Source: a bacterium
Lineage (GTDB): Bacteria > Patescibacteriota > Minisyncoccia > Phycocordibacterales > SBAW01
Length of the DNA stretch: 15,718 bases
Direction of reading: 5' to 3'
Assembly: GCA_021813335.1 (NCBI GenBank)
Contig: JAKALC010000005.1
Span: 1 to 15,718 of the forward strand
Made by a program: the position numbers and the translations under genes. The notes below the pieces were generated by a model, which did not search any database, was not told where the DNA came from, and saw only the letters and a list, made by a program, of their open reading frames with translations. Positions 1 through 5,382 of the stretch are shown piece after piece. Positions within the stretch are counted from its first letter, which is position 1; every line of letters begins with the position of its first letter.

Positions 1-1
1 T

Positions 2-199
2 CCGGCTTCAGTATCGAACGCTTCCCATATCGCAGCGGTCCCGCAGCCTGCCCACGCTACCCCCGGCCGCTCCGGGGCAGGCGAAACGGTCGGTCGCAAC
101 GACCCGTGCCCGTGCGGAGCGATAAATCCAACGACGGGAAAATGCTACAAATACAAACAATGCGGACTTATCAACGCATCGCATCACCGCGCGAGGTAG
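2..199 (+). CDS. secA: SecA C-terminal fragment with SEC-C zinc motif (5' truncated)
   Basis: The frame is open from the window edge to a TAG at 197-199, giving the last 65 residues of a protein. The first 30 or so are an Ala/Pro/Gly/Ser-rich linker. After this comes GRNDPCPCG, the opening of the SEC-C zinc-binding motif, then GKCYKYKQCG and a basic, His-containing tail ending HHRAR. In SecA, the preprotein translocase ATPase, a flexible linker followed by a C-terminal SEC-C motif of this kind binds zinc and contacts SecB or ribosomes. The usual compact CPCGSGKKYKxC spacing is expanded here: about ten residues lie between CPCG and the second cysteine region, and an extra cysteine falls within GKCYKYK. 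The motor domains lie outside the window, so the SecA name rests on this tail alone. Other SEC-C proteins are possible. Confidence 0.65.
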   Translation, partial: PASVSNASHIAAVPQPAHATPGRSGAGETVGRNDPCPCGAINPTTGKCYKYKQCGLINASHHRAR

Positions 200-243
200 C
201 GTAGTCCCGCCGCGCTTTTGCAGCGTATTAAATAGAAATACAA

Positions 244-396
244 ATGAAAAACAGAATCATATCAAATACGTTTTGCGAGGCGCGGGCGCGGATAGCGCAT
301 TCCTTGTCGCGCGAAGCGCCGAGCCCCTACAGCCGCTTGCAAAAGTGCGGCTGGGACGGCTCCGGAAAGAAATACAAGAAGTGCCATGGAGCCTAA
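244..396 (+). CDS. SEC-C-like micro-ORF, 50 residues
   Basis: An ATG at 244 opens 50 codons ending in TAA at 394-396. The N-terminal half is basic and unremarkable. The C-terminus reads KCGWDGSGKKYKKCHGA, which matches the second half of the SEC-C zinc motif (GSGKKYKKCHG) very closely. The first Cys-x-Cys pair is reduced to one cysteine (C35), with another at C11, so zinc binding would need a different ligand set. It starts 44 bases after the probable SecA stop and overlaps the NUDIX start by 11 bases, which suggests one transcript and translational coupling. A GCGCG/CGCGC stem followed by TTTT (189-219) could be a weak terminator between it and SecA. No Shine-Dalgarno is visible. The conserved motif argues that the ORF is real; its function is unknown. 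It could instead be a displaced remnant of a larger SEC-C protein. Confidence 0.6.
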   Translation: MKNRIISNTFCEARARIAHSLSREAPSPYSRLQKCGWDGSGKKYKKCHGA

Positions 397-829
397 TATA
401 CTCAATGGGCACCCGTCGGCGGGAGGCATCGTGGTGGGAGAGGATGGGCGCATAGCGCTCGTGCATCAACACGGCGATTCGTGGTCGTTCCCGAAGGGCC
501 ATATCGAAGACGGAGAGACGGATCTTGAGGCTGCGCGTCGAGAGATCTACGAGGAAACGGGGCTGACCGACCTCGCGCTCGTCCGCAAGCTCGGCTCCTA
601 CGAGCGTTACTCGATAGGGAAGGGAGGCATCGGGGAAGACCTGTCGCACGGGCTGCGGGAGCGCATCTTCTTTCTTTTTCATACGCGGGAGACCACGCTT
701 TCTCCGACAGAGAAGAACGGCGAGACTACGGAAGCGCGCTTCGTGACGCCCGATGAGGCGGCGGCGCTCTTGACGCATCCGAAGGATCGCGAGTTTTTCG
801 AGTCGGTTCGCGCTACAATAAGCCGATGA
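386..829 (+). CDS. NUDIX hydrolase
   Basis: This is a 147-residue single-domain NUDIX protein, the usual size for the family. The NUDIX box Gx5Ex7REUxEExGU is complete at residues 38-60: G38, E44, R52-E53, E56-E57 and G59. The REIYEE portion supplies the Mg2+-binding glutamates. The preceding SAGGIVV strand and WSFPKGH are typical of (di)nucleoside polyphosphate or NTP-cleaning members, which hydrolyse X-linked nucleoside diphosphates; the exact substrate cannot be read from sequence. The ATG at 386 is chosen because it gives the full N-terminal strand. It lies inside the last codons of the SEC-C-like micro-ORF, and the TGA at 827-829 overlaps the next start as ATGA. The protein is probably cytosolic. 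Confidence 0.9.
   Translation: MEPNILNGHPSAGGIVVGEDGRIALVHQHGDSWSFPKGHIEDGETDLEAARREIYEETGLTDLALVRKLGSYERYSIGKGGIGEDLSHGLRERIFFLFHTRETTLSPTEKNGETTEARFVTPDEAAALLTHPKDREFFESVRATISR
814..819 (+). promoter_or_regulatory. Candidate -10 box (TACAAT) and ATGA coupling before ccdA
   Basis: TACAAT ends six bases before the ccdA ATG at 826, so a transcript initiated here would be nearly leaderless. The same start overlaps the NUDIX stop as ATGA, so coupled translation from the upstream message is equally plausible. No clear -35 is seen. Confidence 0.3.
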
Positions 830-1581
830 CCGCACCCGCGCTCATACCAGCCGCATTTCTCGCCGGCCTCCTTATGTTTCTGGCCCCCTGCACTTTGCCG
901 CTCGTGCCGGCGTATCTTGCGTTCATCGCCGGCGTGCCGGAGGAAGCGGCCGCGGATGCCGCGCACCGCGGCATCCGCGGCCGCATCGCGAAAAACGCGC
1001 TCGCGTTCGTCATCGGGTTCTCGCTCGTCTTCATCGTGCTCGGCGTTTCCGCGGCCTCCGTCGGCGAACTCCTCGGCCCGTGGCGGCCGCTCCTCGCCCG
1101 CGCCGCCGGCGCCTTCCTCATCGTTTTCGGGGCGCTGATGCTCGGCGTATTCGATATCCCGCTCCTCTCCGGGGAGTGGCGCGTCCGTATGCCGAGGGCG
1201 CTCGTGCCGGGCCGGGAGGCGAGTTCGTTCCTCATCGGCGTTCTCTTCGCGCTCGGCTGGAGCCCGTGCATCGGCCCCATTTTGGGTTCGATCCTTCTTT
1301 TGGCGTCCGCTTCGGCGACCGTGGGGCAAGGCGCATTTCTTCTCGCCGTGTTTTCGCTCGGCCTCTCGCTGCCCTTCCTCCTTGTGGCGCTTCTCATCGA
1401 CCGCTCGTTCCGCTTCGCCGCCCGCTTCGCCCGTTTTTCGGAAAAGCTTCAGCTCATAGGCGGCGCCGTGCTCATCGTGCTCGGCATCCTGATGCTTCTC
1501 GGCTCGATGGGCTATCTCGTCGAGTGGGGATACCGGCTCTTCGACTCGTTCGGCTACGCGAGACTCCTCAACTATCTATAA
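826..1581 (+). CDS. ccdA: CcdA-type cytochrome c biogenesis / thiol-disulfide transporter
   Basis: This 251-residue, strongly hydrophobic protein has about six predicted transmembrane segments (near residues 6-35, 60-84, 90-108, 128-156, 160-185 and 205-230). It has the two CcdA signature cysteines in the expected places: C22 in LAPCTLPLVPAYL in the first helix, and C148 in GWSPCIGP in the fourth. CcdA/DsbD-beta proteins carry reducing equivalents from cytosolic thioredoxin across the membrane to extracytoplasmic thiol proteins. No partner thioredoxin-like or cytochrome maturation gene is in view; in a reduced genome the likely clients are secreted disulfide proteins. The gene begins in an ATGA overlap with the NUDIX gene, so the two are probably one transcript. 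It is followed by a palindromic element that may end the message. Confidence 0.88.
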   Translation: MTAPALIPAAFLAGLLMFLAPCTLPLVPAYLAFIAGVPEEAAADAAHRGIRGRIAKNALAFVIGFSLVFIVLGVSAASVGELLGPWRPLLARAAGAFLIVFGALMLGVFDIPLLSGEWRVRMPRALVPGREASSFLIGVLFALGWSPCIGPILGSILLLASASATVGQGAFLLAVFSLGLSLPFLLVALLIDRSFRFAARFARFSEKLQLIGGAVLIVLGILMLLGSMGYLVEWGYRLFDSFGYARLLNYL

Positions 1582-1598
1582 AAATAAAACGCGCCCGG

Positions 1599-1623
1599 CA
1601 TTCTGAGGTCCGACCTCAGAATG
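1599..1623. repeat. GGTCNGACC palindrome, copy 1
   Basis: Perfect 25-bp palindrome: 12-base arms (CATTCTGAGGTC and its complement) around a single central C. It starts 17 bases after the ccdA stop. The RNA hairpin could terminate or protect the ccdA transcript, but no U-tract follows. The same core occurs at 3704-3745 and 4364-4404, so it belongs to a dispersed element family. Confidence 0.85.
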
Positions 1624-1648
1624 GCCTCGCTTGGGCGGAGGTTTGGTG

Positions 1649-1654
1649 TATAGT
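1649..1654 (+). promoter_or_regulatory. Candidate -10 box (TATAGT) for the YvlD-like gene
   Basis: TATAGT ends nine bases before the ATG at 1664, right after palindrome copy 1. No convincing -35 hexamer at 17-base spacing and no Shine-Dalgarno are seen, which fits a very short or absent leader. Confidence 0.4.
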
Positions 1655-1663
1655 ACAAGCACT

Positions 1664-2011
1664 ATGCTGAGTCTCATTTTGAAAGGCGTCATCAAGCTCA
1701 CGCTCGTCGCGCTCGCGCTCCTCGCCATAGCGAGCTATGTTCCGGGAATCTCGATCTCGAGCACGTACACGGCCTTCGTCGTCGCCGTGCTCTGGGGCGT
1801 CGTCTCTCTTCTTCTGAAGCCCGCCCTCTCCATCCTTACGCTCCCTATCAATATCCTGACGCTCGGGCTCTTCTCGCTCGTCGTGAACGCCCTTCTCTTC
1901 TGGCTTCTCGCGTCGTTCGTCGCGGGCTTTACGGTCGCCGGCTTCGTTCCGGCCCTCATCGGCTCGCTGCTTTTGTCGGCGGTGATCTGGGTTCTCCACC
2001 GGGCGTTTTGA
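1664..2011 (+). CDS. YvlD / phage-holin-4-like four-helix membrane protein
   Basis: This 115-residue protein is almost entirely membrane. It has four hydrophobic segments at about residues 1-25, 35-58, 62-90 and 92-112, separated by short loops containing GISISSTYTAF, LKPALSILTLPINILTLG and VAGF. This pattern, with the Pro-Ile-Asn-x-Leu-Thr-Leu-Gly signature after helix 2, is typical of the YvlD family (Pfam Phage_holin_4_2). Members are common in free-living bacteria and are not phage lysis proteins; their role in the envelope is poorly known. The ATG at 1664 is preferred over a TTG 33 bases upstream because it begins the first helix directly and follows a TATAGT box at good distance. A hairpin follows the stop immediately. 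Confidence 0.82.
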   Translation: MLSLILKGVIKLTLVALALLAIASYVPGISISSTYTAFVVAVLWGVVSLLLKPALSILTLPINILTLGLFSLVVNALLFWLLASFVAGFTVAGFVPALIGSLLLSAVIWVLHRAF

Positions 2012-2034
2012 CTGCCTGAAAGTCCGTCAGGTAG
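2012..2034 (+). terminator. Hairpin directly after the YvlD-like stop
   Basis: CTGCCTGA and TCAGGTAG form an 8-bp stem with one G-U pair and a 7-base loop, beginning on the base after the TGA. There is no U-tract, so intrinsic termination would be weak. The long palindrome 20 bases further on may complete it. Confidence 0.4.
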
Positions 2035-2053
2035 CCGCACCGATATCTTATTT

Positions 2054-2101
2054 CCCAAAAACTAAAACACTACCATATATGGTAGTGTTTTAGTTTTTGG
2101 G
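2054..2101. terminator. Perfect 48-bp palindrome between convergent genes, containing a TACCATATATGGTA core
   Basis: Both 24-base arms match without error, with the centre at 2077/2078. The outer arms are A-rich on the left and T-rich on the right, so either strand's RNA forms a long hairpin, as expected for a bidirectional terminator between the plus-strand YvlD-like gene and the minus-strand regulator. Its centre is the same CTACCATATATGGTAG sequence found three more times at 2511-2687, so it may also bind the regulator. The minus-strand ORF runs into it: its last 12 residues and stop codon are encoded by the palindrome. Confidence 0.75.
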
Positions 2102-2502
2102 GCCCGGGAATAGGAGAAAGTGCAATGGGTATCGTTTTTGAGTCTAACGAGCATGCTCTTTGCGTAGCGTTTTTTAAAATCACGCCTGCCGAACTCCTCC
2201 TCCATTGCGCGGATAGCTTGTTCATAACCGGGCACCTGGTCTTTGAGCCAGTGCCGCACTCGCTCGATGGTCCCGTAACCAACCCCGGTTTTCTTGCGTA
2301 TCGAGTCGCGCGTCTCTCCTCGCAGCAATAGTCGCGCGACCATAACGCGCCGCCCGAGCATTACGCGCTCGCTTTCGGTCAGAAGGTCGCGCAAAAATAG
2401 TTTCATAGCGTCTCTTCCTTGTACCGAAGCCGCAGCGGTATACAGCGAGTCGAGCGTCTTGATGCGCTCCTGTTCCGTCAACTCCCTCATCCTCCTCTTC
2501 AT
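2062..2502 (-). CDS. TrpR/YerC-family transcriptional regulator
   Basis: This 146-residue protein has a core (about residues 8-100) that resembles the TrpR-like YerC/YecD family: an N-terminal helix pair (TEQERIKTLDSLYTA), then LTESERVMLGRRVMVARLLLRGET and the helix-turn-helix RDSIRKKTGVGYGTIERVRHWL at about 65-87. Family members are small all-helical dimeric DNA-binding proteins; the ligand, if any, is unknown here. YerC-type proteins are usually about 100 residues. The tail after about residue 105 looks unrelated, and residues 135-146 plus the stop are encoded by the 48-bp palindrome, suggesting read-through into a newly acquired element. The start at 2502 has no ribosome-binding site; a TAGTAT box on the minus strand (2514-2509) lies six bases upstream and is overlapped by a palindromic site, pointing to autoregulation. 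A TTG eight codons in, behind AGGAGG, is an alternative start. Confidence 0.8.
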   Translation of the reverse strand: MKRRMRELTEQERIKTLDSLYTAAASVQGRDAMKLFLRDLLTESERVMLGRRVMVARLLLRGETRDSIRKKTGVGYGTIERVRHWLKDQVPGYEQAIRAMEEEFGRRDFKKRYAKSMLVRLKNDTHCTFSYSRAPKTKTLPYMVVF

Positions 2503-2510
2503 ACGAAAAT

Positions 2511-2528
2511 ACTACCATATATGGTAGT
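2511..2528. promoter_or_regulatory. Candidate operator 1 for the TrpR-like regulator
   Basis: ACTACCATATATGGTAGT, a perfect 18-bp palindrome. Its left edge is eight bases before the regulator start codon and it overlaps the candidate minus-strand -10 box (2509-2514), a natural position for autorepression. Confidence 0.6.
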
Positions 2529-2575
2529 GCGGGCATAAATGGACAAACTGCGAATATAAACCAATACATAAGAGA

Positions 2576-2595
2576 TACTACCATATATGGTAGTA
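2576..2595. promoter_or_regulatory. Candidate operator 2 for the TrpR-like regulator
   Basis: Perfect 20-bp palindrome with the same CTACCATATATGGTAG core, extended by TA/TA. Its centre is 66 bp from operator 1 and 91 bp from operator 3, within the divergent regulator-obgE intergenic region. Confidence 0.6.
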
Positions 2596-2665
2596 AGAGT
2601 GCGGGCGACCGAGATGCGCGGCGAGGGCGGATAGGTAAAATCCGACATCCGCCGATCCGCAGAAA

Positions 2666-2687
2666 ACACTACCATATATGGTAGTGT
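2666..2687. promoter_or_regulatory. Candidate operator 3, upstream of obgE
   Basis: Perfect 22-bp palindrome with the same core, flanked by AAAACAC on the left exactly as in the long palindrome at 2054-2101. It ends 22 bases before the obgE -10 candidate, covering the area just upstream of or touching the -35 region, so binding here could control obgE. Confidence 0.6.
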
Positions 2688-2709
2688 GGGAATCGATCGG
2701 AATATTTGC

Positions 2710-2715
2710 TATTGT
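2710..2715 (+). promoter_or_regulatory. Candidate -10 box (TATTGT) for obgE
   Basis: TATTGT ends eight bases before the obgE ATG at 2724. There is no Shine-Dalgarno, so the mRNA would be leaderless or nearly so. The -35 position (about 2687-2692) is a poor match and abuts operator 3. Confidence 0.35.
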
Positions 2716-2723
2716 ATCCGTGT

Positions 2724-3743
2724 ATGGCGTTTGTCGATGAATTGACGATCACTGCGAAAGCCGGCGACGGCGGCAAGGGCGTCGTGCGCTGGCTGCATCT
2801 CAAGAGCCTCGAGTTCGGCGGACCGTCGGGCGGCAACGGAGGCGACGGAGGCGACGTGTACCTCCGCGCCGTCCGCGACATCAATCTTCTCTCGCGCTAC
2901 CGGAGCGCGAACGAGTTCAACGCGGGAGACGGAGCACCGGGGGAAGGCCGCGGCAAGGACGGCAAGAGCGGAAGCGATCTGCATATCGATGTCCCGCGCG
3001 GTTCCATCGTGACCAATGAGTCGACGGGCGAAACCTACGAGCTCCTCCGGGAAGGCGAGACCGTGCTGGTCCTCAAGGGTGGGCGCGGCGGCGCCGGCAA
3101 CAAGGTCTTCAAGTCCTCGGTCAACCGCTCTCCCGAGCAGGCGTACCCCGGCGCCGAGGGAGAGGCGGCGCGCTTCCGCATCGAGCTGCGCCTCATCGCG
3201 GATGCCGGGCTCGTCGGGCTCCCGAACGCCGGCAAGACGACCCTTCTCAACGCGCTTACCGGCGCTTCGGCGAAGGTCGGCTCGTACGCCTTCACGACGC
3301 TCGAACCGAATCTCGGTATGCTTTATGAGTTCGTCCTGGCCGATATTCCCGGGCTCATCGAGGGGGCCTCGCAAGGGAAGGGGCTCGGCAGCAAGTTTCT
3401 GCGGCACGTATCCCGCACGGGCATCCTGATGCACTGCGTCTCCCTCGAGTCGGACGATATCGCCGCCGATTATCGGACGGTGAGGGGCGAGCTCGCGGAG
3501 TGGGGAGGGGGGCTCGAAAGTAAGCCGGAGATCGTCATTCTCACGAAATCTGATAGCCGAGATTCCCAAAAAATAGAGGAATTGCGCCGCGATTTCATCG
3601 CCGCCGCCCGGGTTCCCGAGAAAAAGGTGTTCACGGTATCCGTGCTCGACGACGCCTCACTCTCGGCCCTGAGCAAGACCCTTGTGGAGATATTGCGCGG
3701 CCATTCTAAGGTCCAACCTCAGAATTCTGAGGTCGGACCTTAG
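2724..3743 (+). CDS. obgE: Obg-family GTPase
   Basis: This 339-residue protein is an essential ribosome-associated GTPase of the Obg/CgtA family, acting in 50S maturation and stress control. Residues 1-157 form the Gly-rich Obg fold (GDGGKG, GGNGGDGGDV, GRGGAGN). The G domain follows: G1 GLPNAGKTT at 165-173, switch region YAFTTLEPNLG, G3 DIPGLIEGASQGKGLG, and G4 TKSD at 274-277. The G5 loop is less canonical (SVLDD). There is no C-terminal OCT domain. The ATG at 2724 gives the standard MAFVDELT start; an upstream TTG is unlikely. The last 12 residues (328-339) and the TAG stop are encoded by a 42-bp inverted repeat, so the native C-terminus was probably replaced by the inserted element. A TrpR-like operator lies upstream. 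Confidence 0.93.
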   Translation: MAFVDELTITAKAGDGGKGVVRWLHLKSLEFGGPSGGNGGDGGDVYLRAVRDINLLSRYRSANEFNAGDGAPGEGRGKDGKSGSDLHIDVPRGSIVTNESTGETYELLREGETVLVLKGGRGGAGNKVFKSSVNRSPEQAYPGAEGEAARFRIELRLIADAGLVGLPNAGKTTLLNALTGASAKVGSYAFTTLEPNLGMLYEFVLADIPGLIEGASQGKGLGSKFLRHVSRTGILMHCVSLESDDIAADYRTVRGELAEWGGGLESKPEIVILTKSDSRDSQKIEELRRDFIAAARVPEKKVFTVSVLDDASLSALSKTLVEILRGHSKVQPQNSEVGP

Positions 3744-3745
3744 AA
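3704..3745. repeat. GGTCNGACC palindrome, copy 2, spanning the obgE stop codon
   Basis: A 42-bp inverted repeat centred on GAATTC (3722-3727). The 21-base arms differ at one position (CAAC versus CGAC complement). Each arm carries an AAGGTC/GACC core, so it is two units of copy 1 back to back. It encodes obgE codons 328-339 plus the stop and may serve as a terminator hairpin, although no U-tract follows. Confidence 0.85.
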
Positions 3746-3749
3746 GGCT

Positions 3750-3778
3750 TTGTCCCATTCGCTCCGCTAGGATATAGT
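3750..3778 (+). promoter_or_regulatory. Candidate gatB promoter
   Basis: TTGTCC (3750-3755), a 17-base spacer and TATAGT (3773-3778), a good sigma70-type match. The -10 box ends seven bases before the gatB ATG, leaving almost no leader. The promoter begins just after the palindrome at the end of obgE, so gatB is probably its own unit. Confidence 0.55.
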
Positions 3779-3785
3779 TGAGCGT

Positions 3786-5231
3786 ATGTCAGAGGGCTAC
3801 ATTCCGACGATCGGGCTTGAGATCCACGCGGAGCTCAATACCCGCACCAAGATGTTCTGCGGCTGCAAGAACGATCCCGACGAGCCGCGCCCCAACACCA
3901 ATATCTGCCCCGTGTGTATGGCGCATCCCGGAACGCTCCCCGTCATCAACAAGGAAGCCGTGCATAAGATACTCCTTGTCGGCGAGGCCTTGGGCGCGCG
4001 GCTTGCCGATCGCACGTACTTCGATCGCAAGAATTATTTTTATCCCGACATCCCGAAGGGGTACCAGATAAGCCAGTACAAAGACCCGCTCGTTTCGGGC
4101 GGCTCGCTCGCCGGCGTCGATATCACGCGCGTCCATCTCGAGGAGGACACCGCGCGCTCGCAGCATATCGGCAAGAAAAGCCTCATCGATTTCAACCGCG
4201 CCGGCGTCCCGCTTATGGAGCTCGTGACCGAGCCGTGCATTCATACGGCCGAGGTCGCCGGCGCTTTCGCGCGCGAGCTCCAGCTCCTGTTGTGGTACCT
4301 CGGCGCGGGGGAGGCGAATATGGAGAAAGGCGAGATGCGCGTCGAAGCGAACATCTCAGTTTCAAGGTCCGACCTTAAATCCGGATCCCCCAAGGTCGGA
4401 CCTTTAGGCACGAAGGTCGAGGTGAAAAATCTCAACTCGTTCCGCTCCGTCGAGCGCGCTATCGCCTATGAAGTCAAGCGCCAAAGCGCGGCGCTCGAGA
4501 AGGGGGAGAAGATCGTGCAGGAGACGCGCGGCTGGGACGAGGGGAAGCAGGCGACCTATCCTATGCGCAAGAAAGAGTCGTCGCACGACTACCGCTATTT
4601 TCCGGAGCCCGATCTGCCCGAGCTCGCCATCTCCGAGCTGCCGGAATTTTCGCGAGAAGCGCTCCGCCGCGAGCTCCCGCTTCTGCCCGCGGCGCGCCGG
4701 GCGGCCTACCTGGAACTCGACCTCAAGAAAGCCGATGCCGATCTCTTCGTCCGCGAAGCGCATCTCGGCGATTTTTTCGATCGCGTCCGGCAGGAACTCT
4801 CCGCCGATGAAATGAAGCTTGCGGCGAACTACATCGCAAGCGACGTCGCCGGGAAATACGCGGCGAGGACGCTGACGGACGAGTGGCTCGCCGCGGCCGG
4901 CAACGCCCGCCGTTTCCAAAAACTGATGCGTATGACCGCCAGCGCCGCGCTCTCGTCGCGCGGCGCCAAGGATACGCTCGATCTTATGCTCGCATCGGAA
5001 GACGATCCGGAAGCTTTGGCCAAGGAGCGCGGCCTCCTCCAAGAGAGCGATACCGGCCGCATCGAAGAAGTCGTGCGCTCGATCGCCGGCAAGCATCCGA
5101 ATGTCGTCAGCGAATATCGCGCCGGGAAGACCGCCGCGCTCCAGTTTCTGATAGGGCAGGGTATGAAGGAGACCAAGGGTTCGGCGAATCCGGCGCTCCT
5201 CAAGTCGGCATTTGAAAAACTTTTGAACTAG
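3786..5231 (+). CDS. gatB: Aspartyl/glutamyl-tRNA amidotransferase subunit B
   Basis: GatB, 481 residues, is the kinase/tRNA-binding subunit of GatCAB, which converts Glu-tRNAGln or Asp-tRNAAsn to the amide form in bacteria lacking GlnRS or AsnRS. The catalytic cradle is clear: IGLEIHAEL near the N-terminus, zinc cysteines C25, C27, C41 and C44 (FCGCKN, ICPVC), YFYPDIPKGYQISQY, HLEEDTAR, DFNRAGVPLMELVTEP, and SSHDYRYFPEPDLP. The C-terminal helical and YqeY domains end with IGQGMKETKGSANPALL. The partners gatA and gatC are not in the window. In frame between NIS and GTKVEVKNLNSF, residues about 193-207 are encoded by a pair of GGTCNGACC palindromes, making this loop several residues longer than the usual nine or so. 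The ATG at 3786 follows a TATAGT box with no Shine-Dalgarno. Confidence 0.95.
   Translation: MSEGYIPTIGLEIHAELNTRTKMFCGCKNDPDEPRPNTNICPVCMAHPGTLPVINKEAVHKILLVGEALGARLADRTYFDRKNYFYPDIPKGYQISQYKDPLVSGGSLAGVDITRVHLEEDTARSQHIGKKSLIDFNRAGVPLMELVTEPCIHTAEVAGAFARELQLLLWYLGAGEANMEKGEMRVEANISVSRSDLKSGSPKVGPLGTKVEVKNLNSFRSVERAIAYEVKRQSAALEKGEKIVQETRGWDEGKQATYPMRKKESSHDYRYFPEPDLPELAISELPEFSREALRRELPLLPAARRAAYLELDLKKADADLFVREAHLGDFFDRVRQELSADEMKLAANYIASDVAGKYAARTLTDEWLAAAGNARRFQKLMRMTASAALSSRGAKDTLDLMLASEDDPEALAKERGLLQESDTGRIEEVVRSIAGKHPNVVSEYRAGKTAALQFLIGQGMKETKGSANPALLKSAFEKLLN
4364..4404. repeat. GGTCNGACC palindrome, copy 3, in frame inside gatB
   Basis: Two 13-bp palindromes, AAGGTCCGACCTT (4364-4376) and its exact reverse complement AAGGTCGGACCTT (4392-4404), separated by 15 bases containing ATCCGGAT. 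The block keeps the gatB frame open and encodes roughly residues 193-207, a loop between two conserved GatB segments. It is the same family as 1599-1623 and 3704-3745. Confidence 0.8.
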
Positions 5232-5301
5232 ATCGAGCATCTACCCCGGGTGTTGATAACGTCGAGCTGCGAGGAAACCTTTTGTCGTAAGGAAAAACAA
5301 G

Positions 5302-5315
5302 ACGAGATTTCTCGT
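5302..5315. repeat. Short inverted repeat with CGAGATTT motif upstream of the tail-anchored HTH gene
   Basis: ACGAGATTTCTCGT: 6-base arms (ACGAGA/TCTCGT) around TT, about 30 bases before the candidate -35 of the next gene. CGAGATTT recurs upstream of the giant HTH-fibre gene. The rest of the 151-bp gap (5232-5382) shows a GACGA/TCGTC outer stem but no U-tract terminator. Confidence 0.4.
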
Positions 5316-5343
5316 TCGGGCAATATCGTCTCAAGCGCCGCCC

Positions 5344-5372
5344 TATTGCAAACCGCGGGTGCGGGGTATACT
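5344..5372 (+). promoter_or_regulatory. Candidate promoter of the tail-anchored HTH gene
   Basis: A weak -35 (TATTGC, 5344-5349), 17-base spacer and a good -10 TATACT (5367-5372). The -10 ends ten bases before the ATG at 5383, so the leader would be a few bases at most. Confidence 0.45.
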
Positions 5373-5382
5373 TGTGGCACCT

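Noticed and set aside
1631..1663. TTG start 11 codons upstream for the YvlD-like gene
   Set aside because: The extra residues do not form part of the first helix, and the stretch contains the TATAGT box that fits the ATG at 1664.
1664..2011. Phage lysis holin and therefore a prophage
   Set aside because: The YvlD/holin-4-like family is common outside phages, and no other phage gene such as an endolysin, terminase or capsid is nearby.
4404..5240. Minus-strand open frame of 278 codons opposite gatB
   Set aside because: Shadow of gatB; the plus strand encodes well-conserved GatB motifs end to end.
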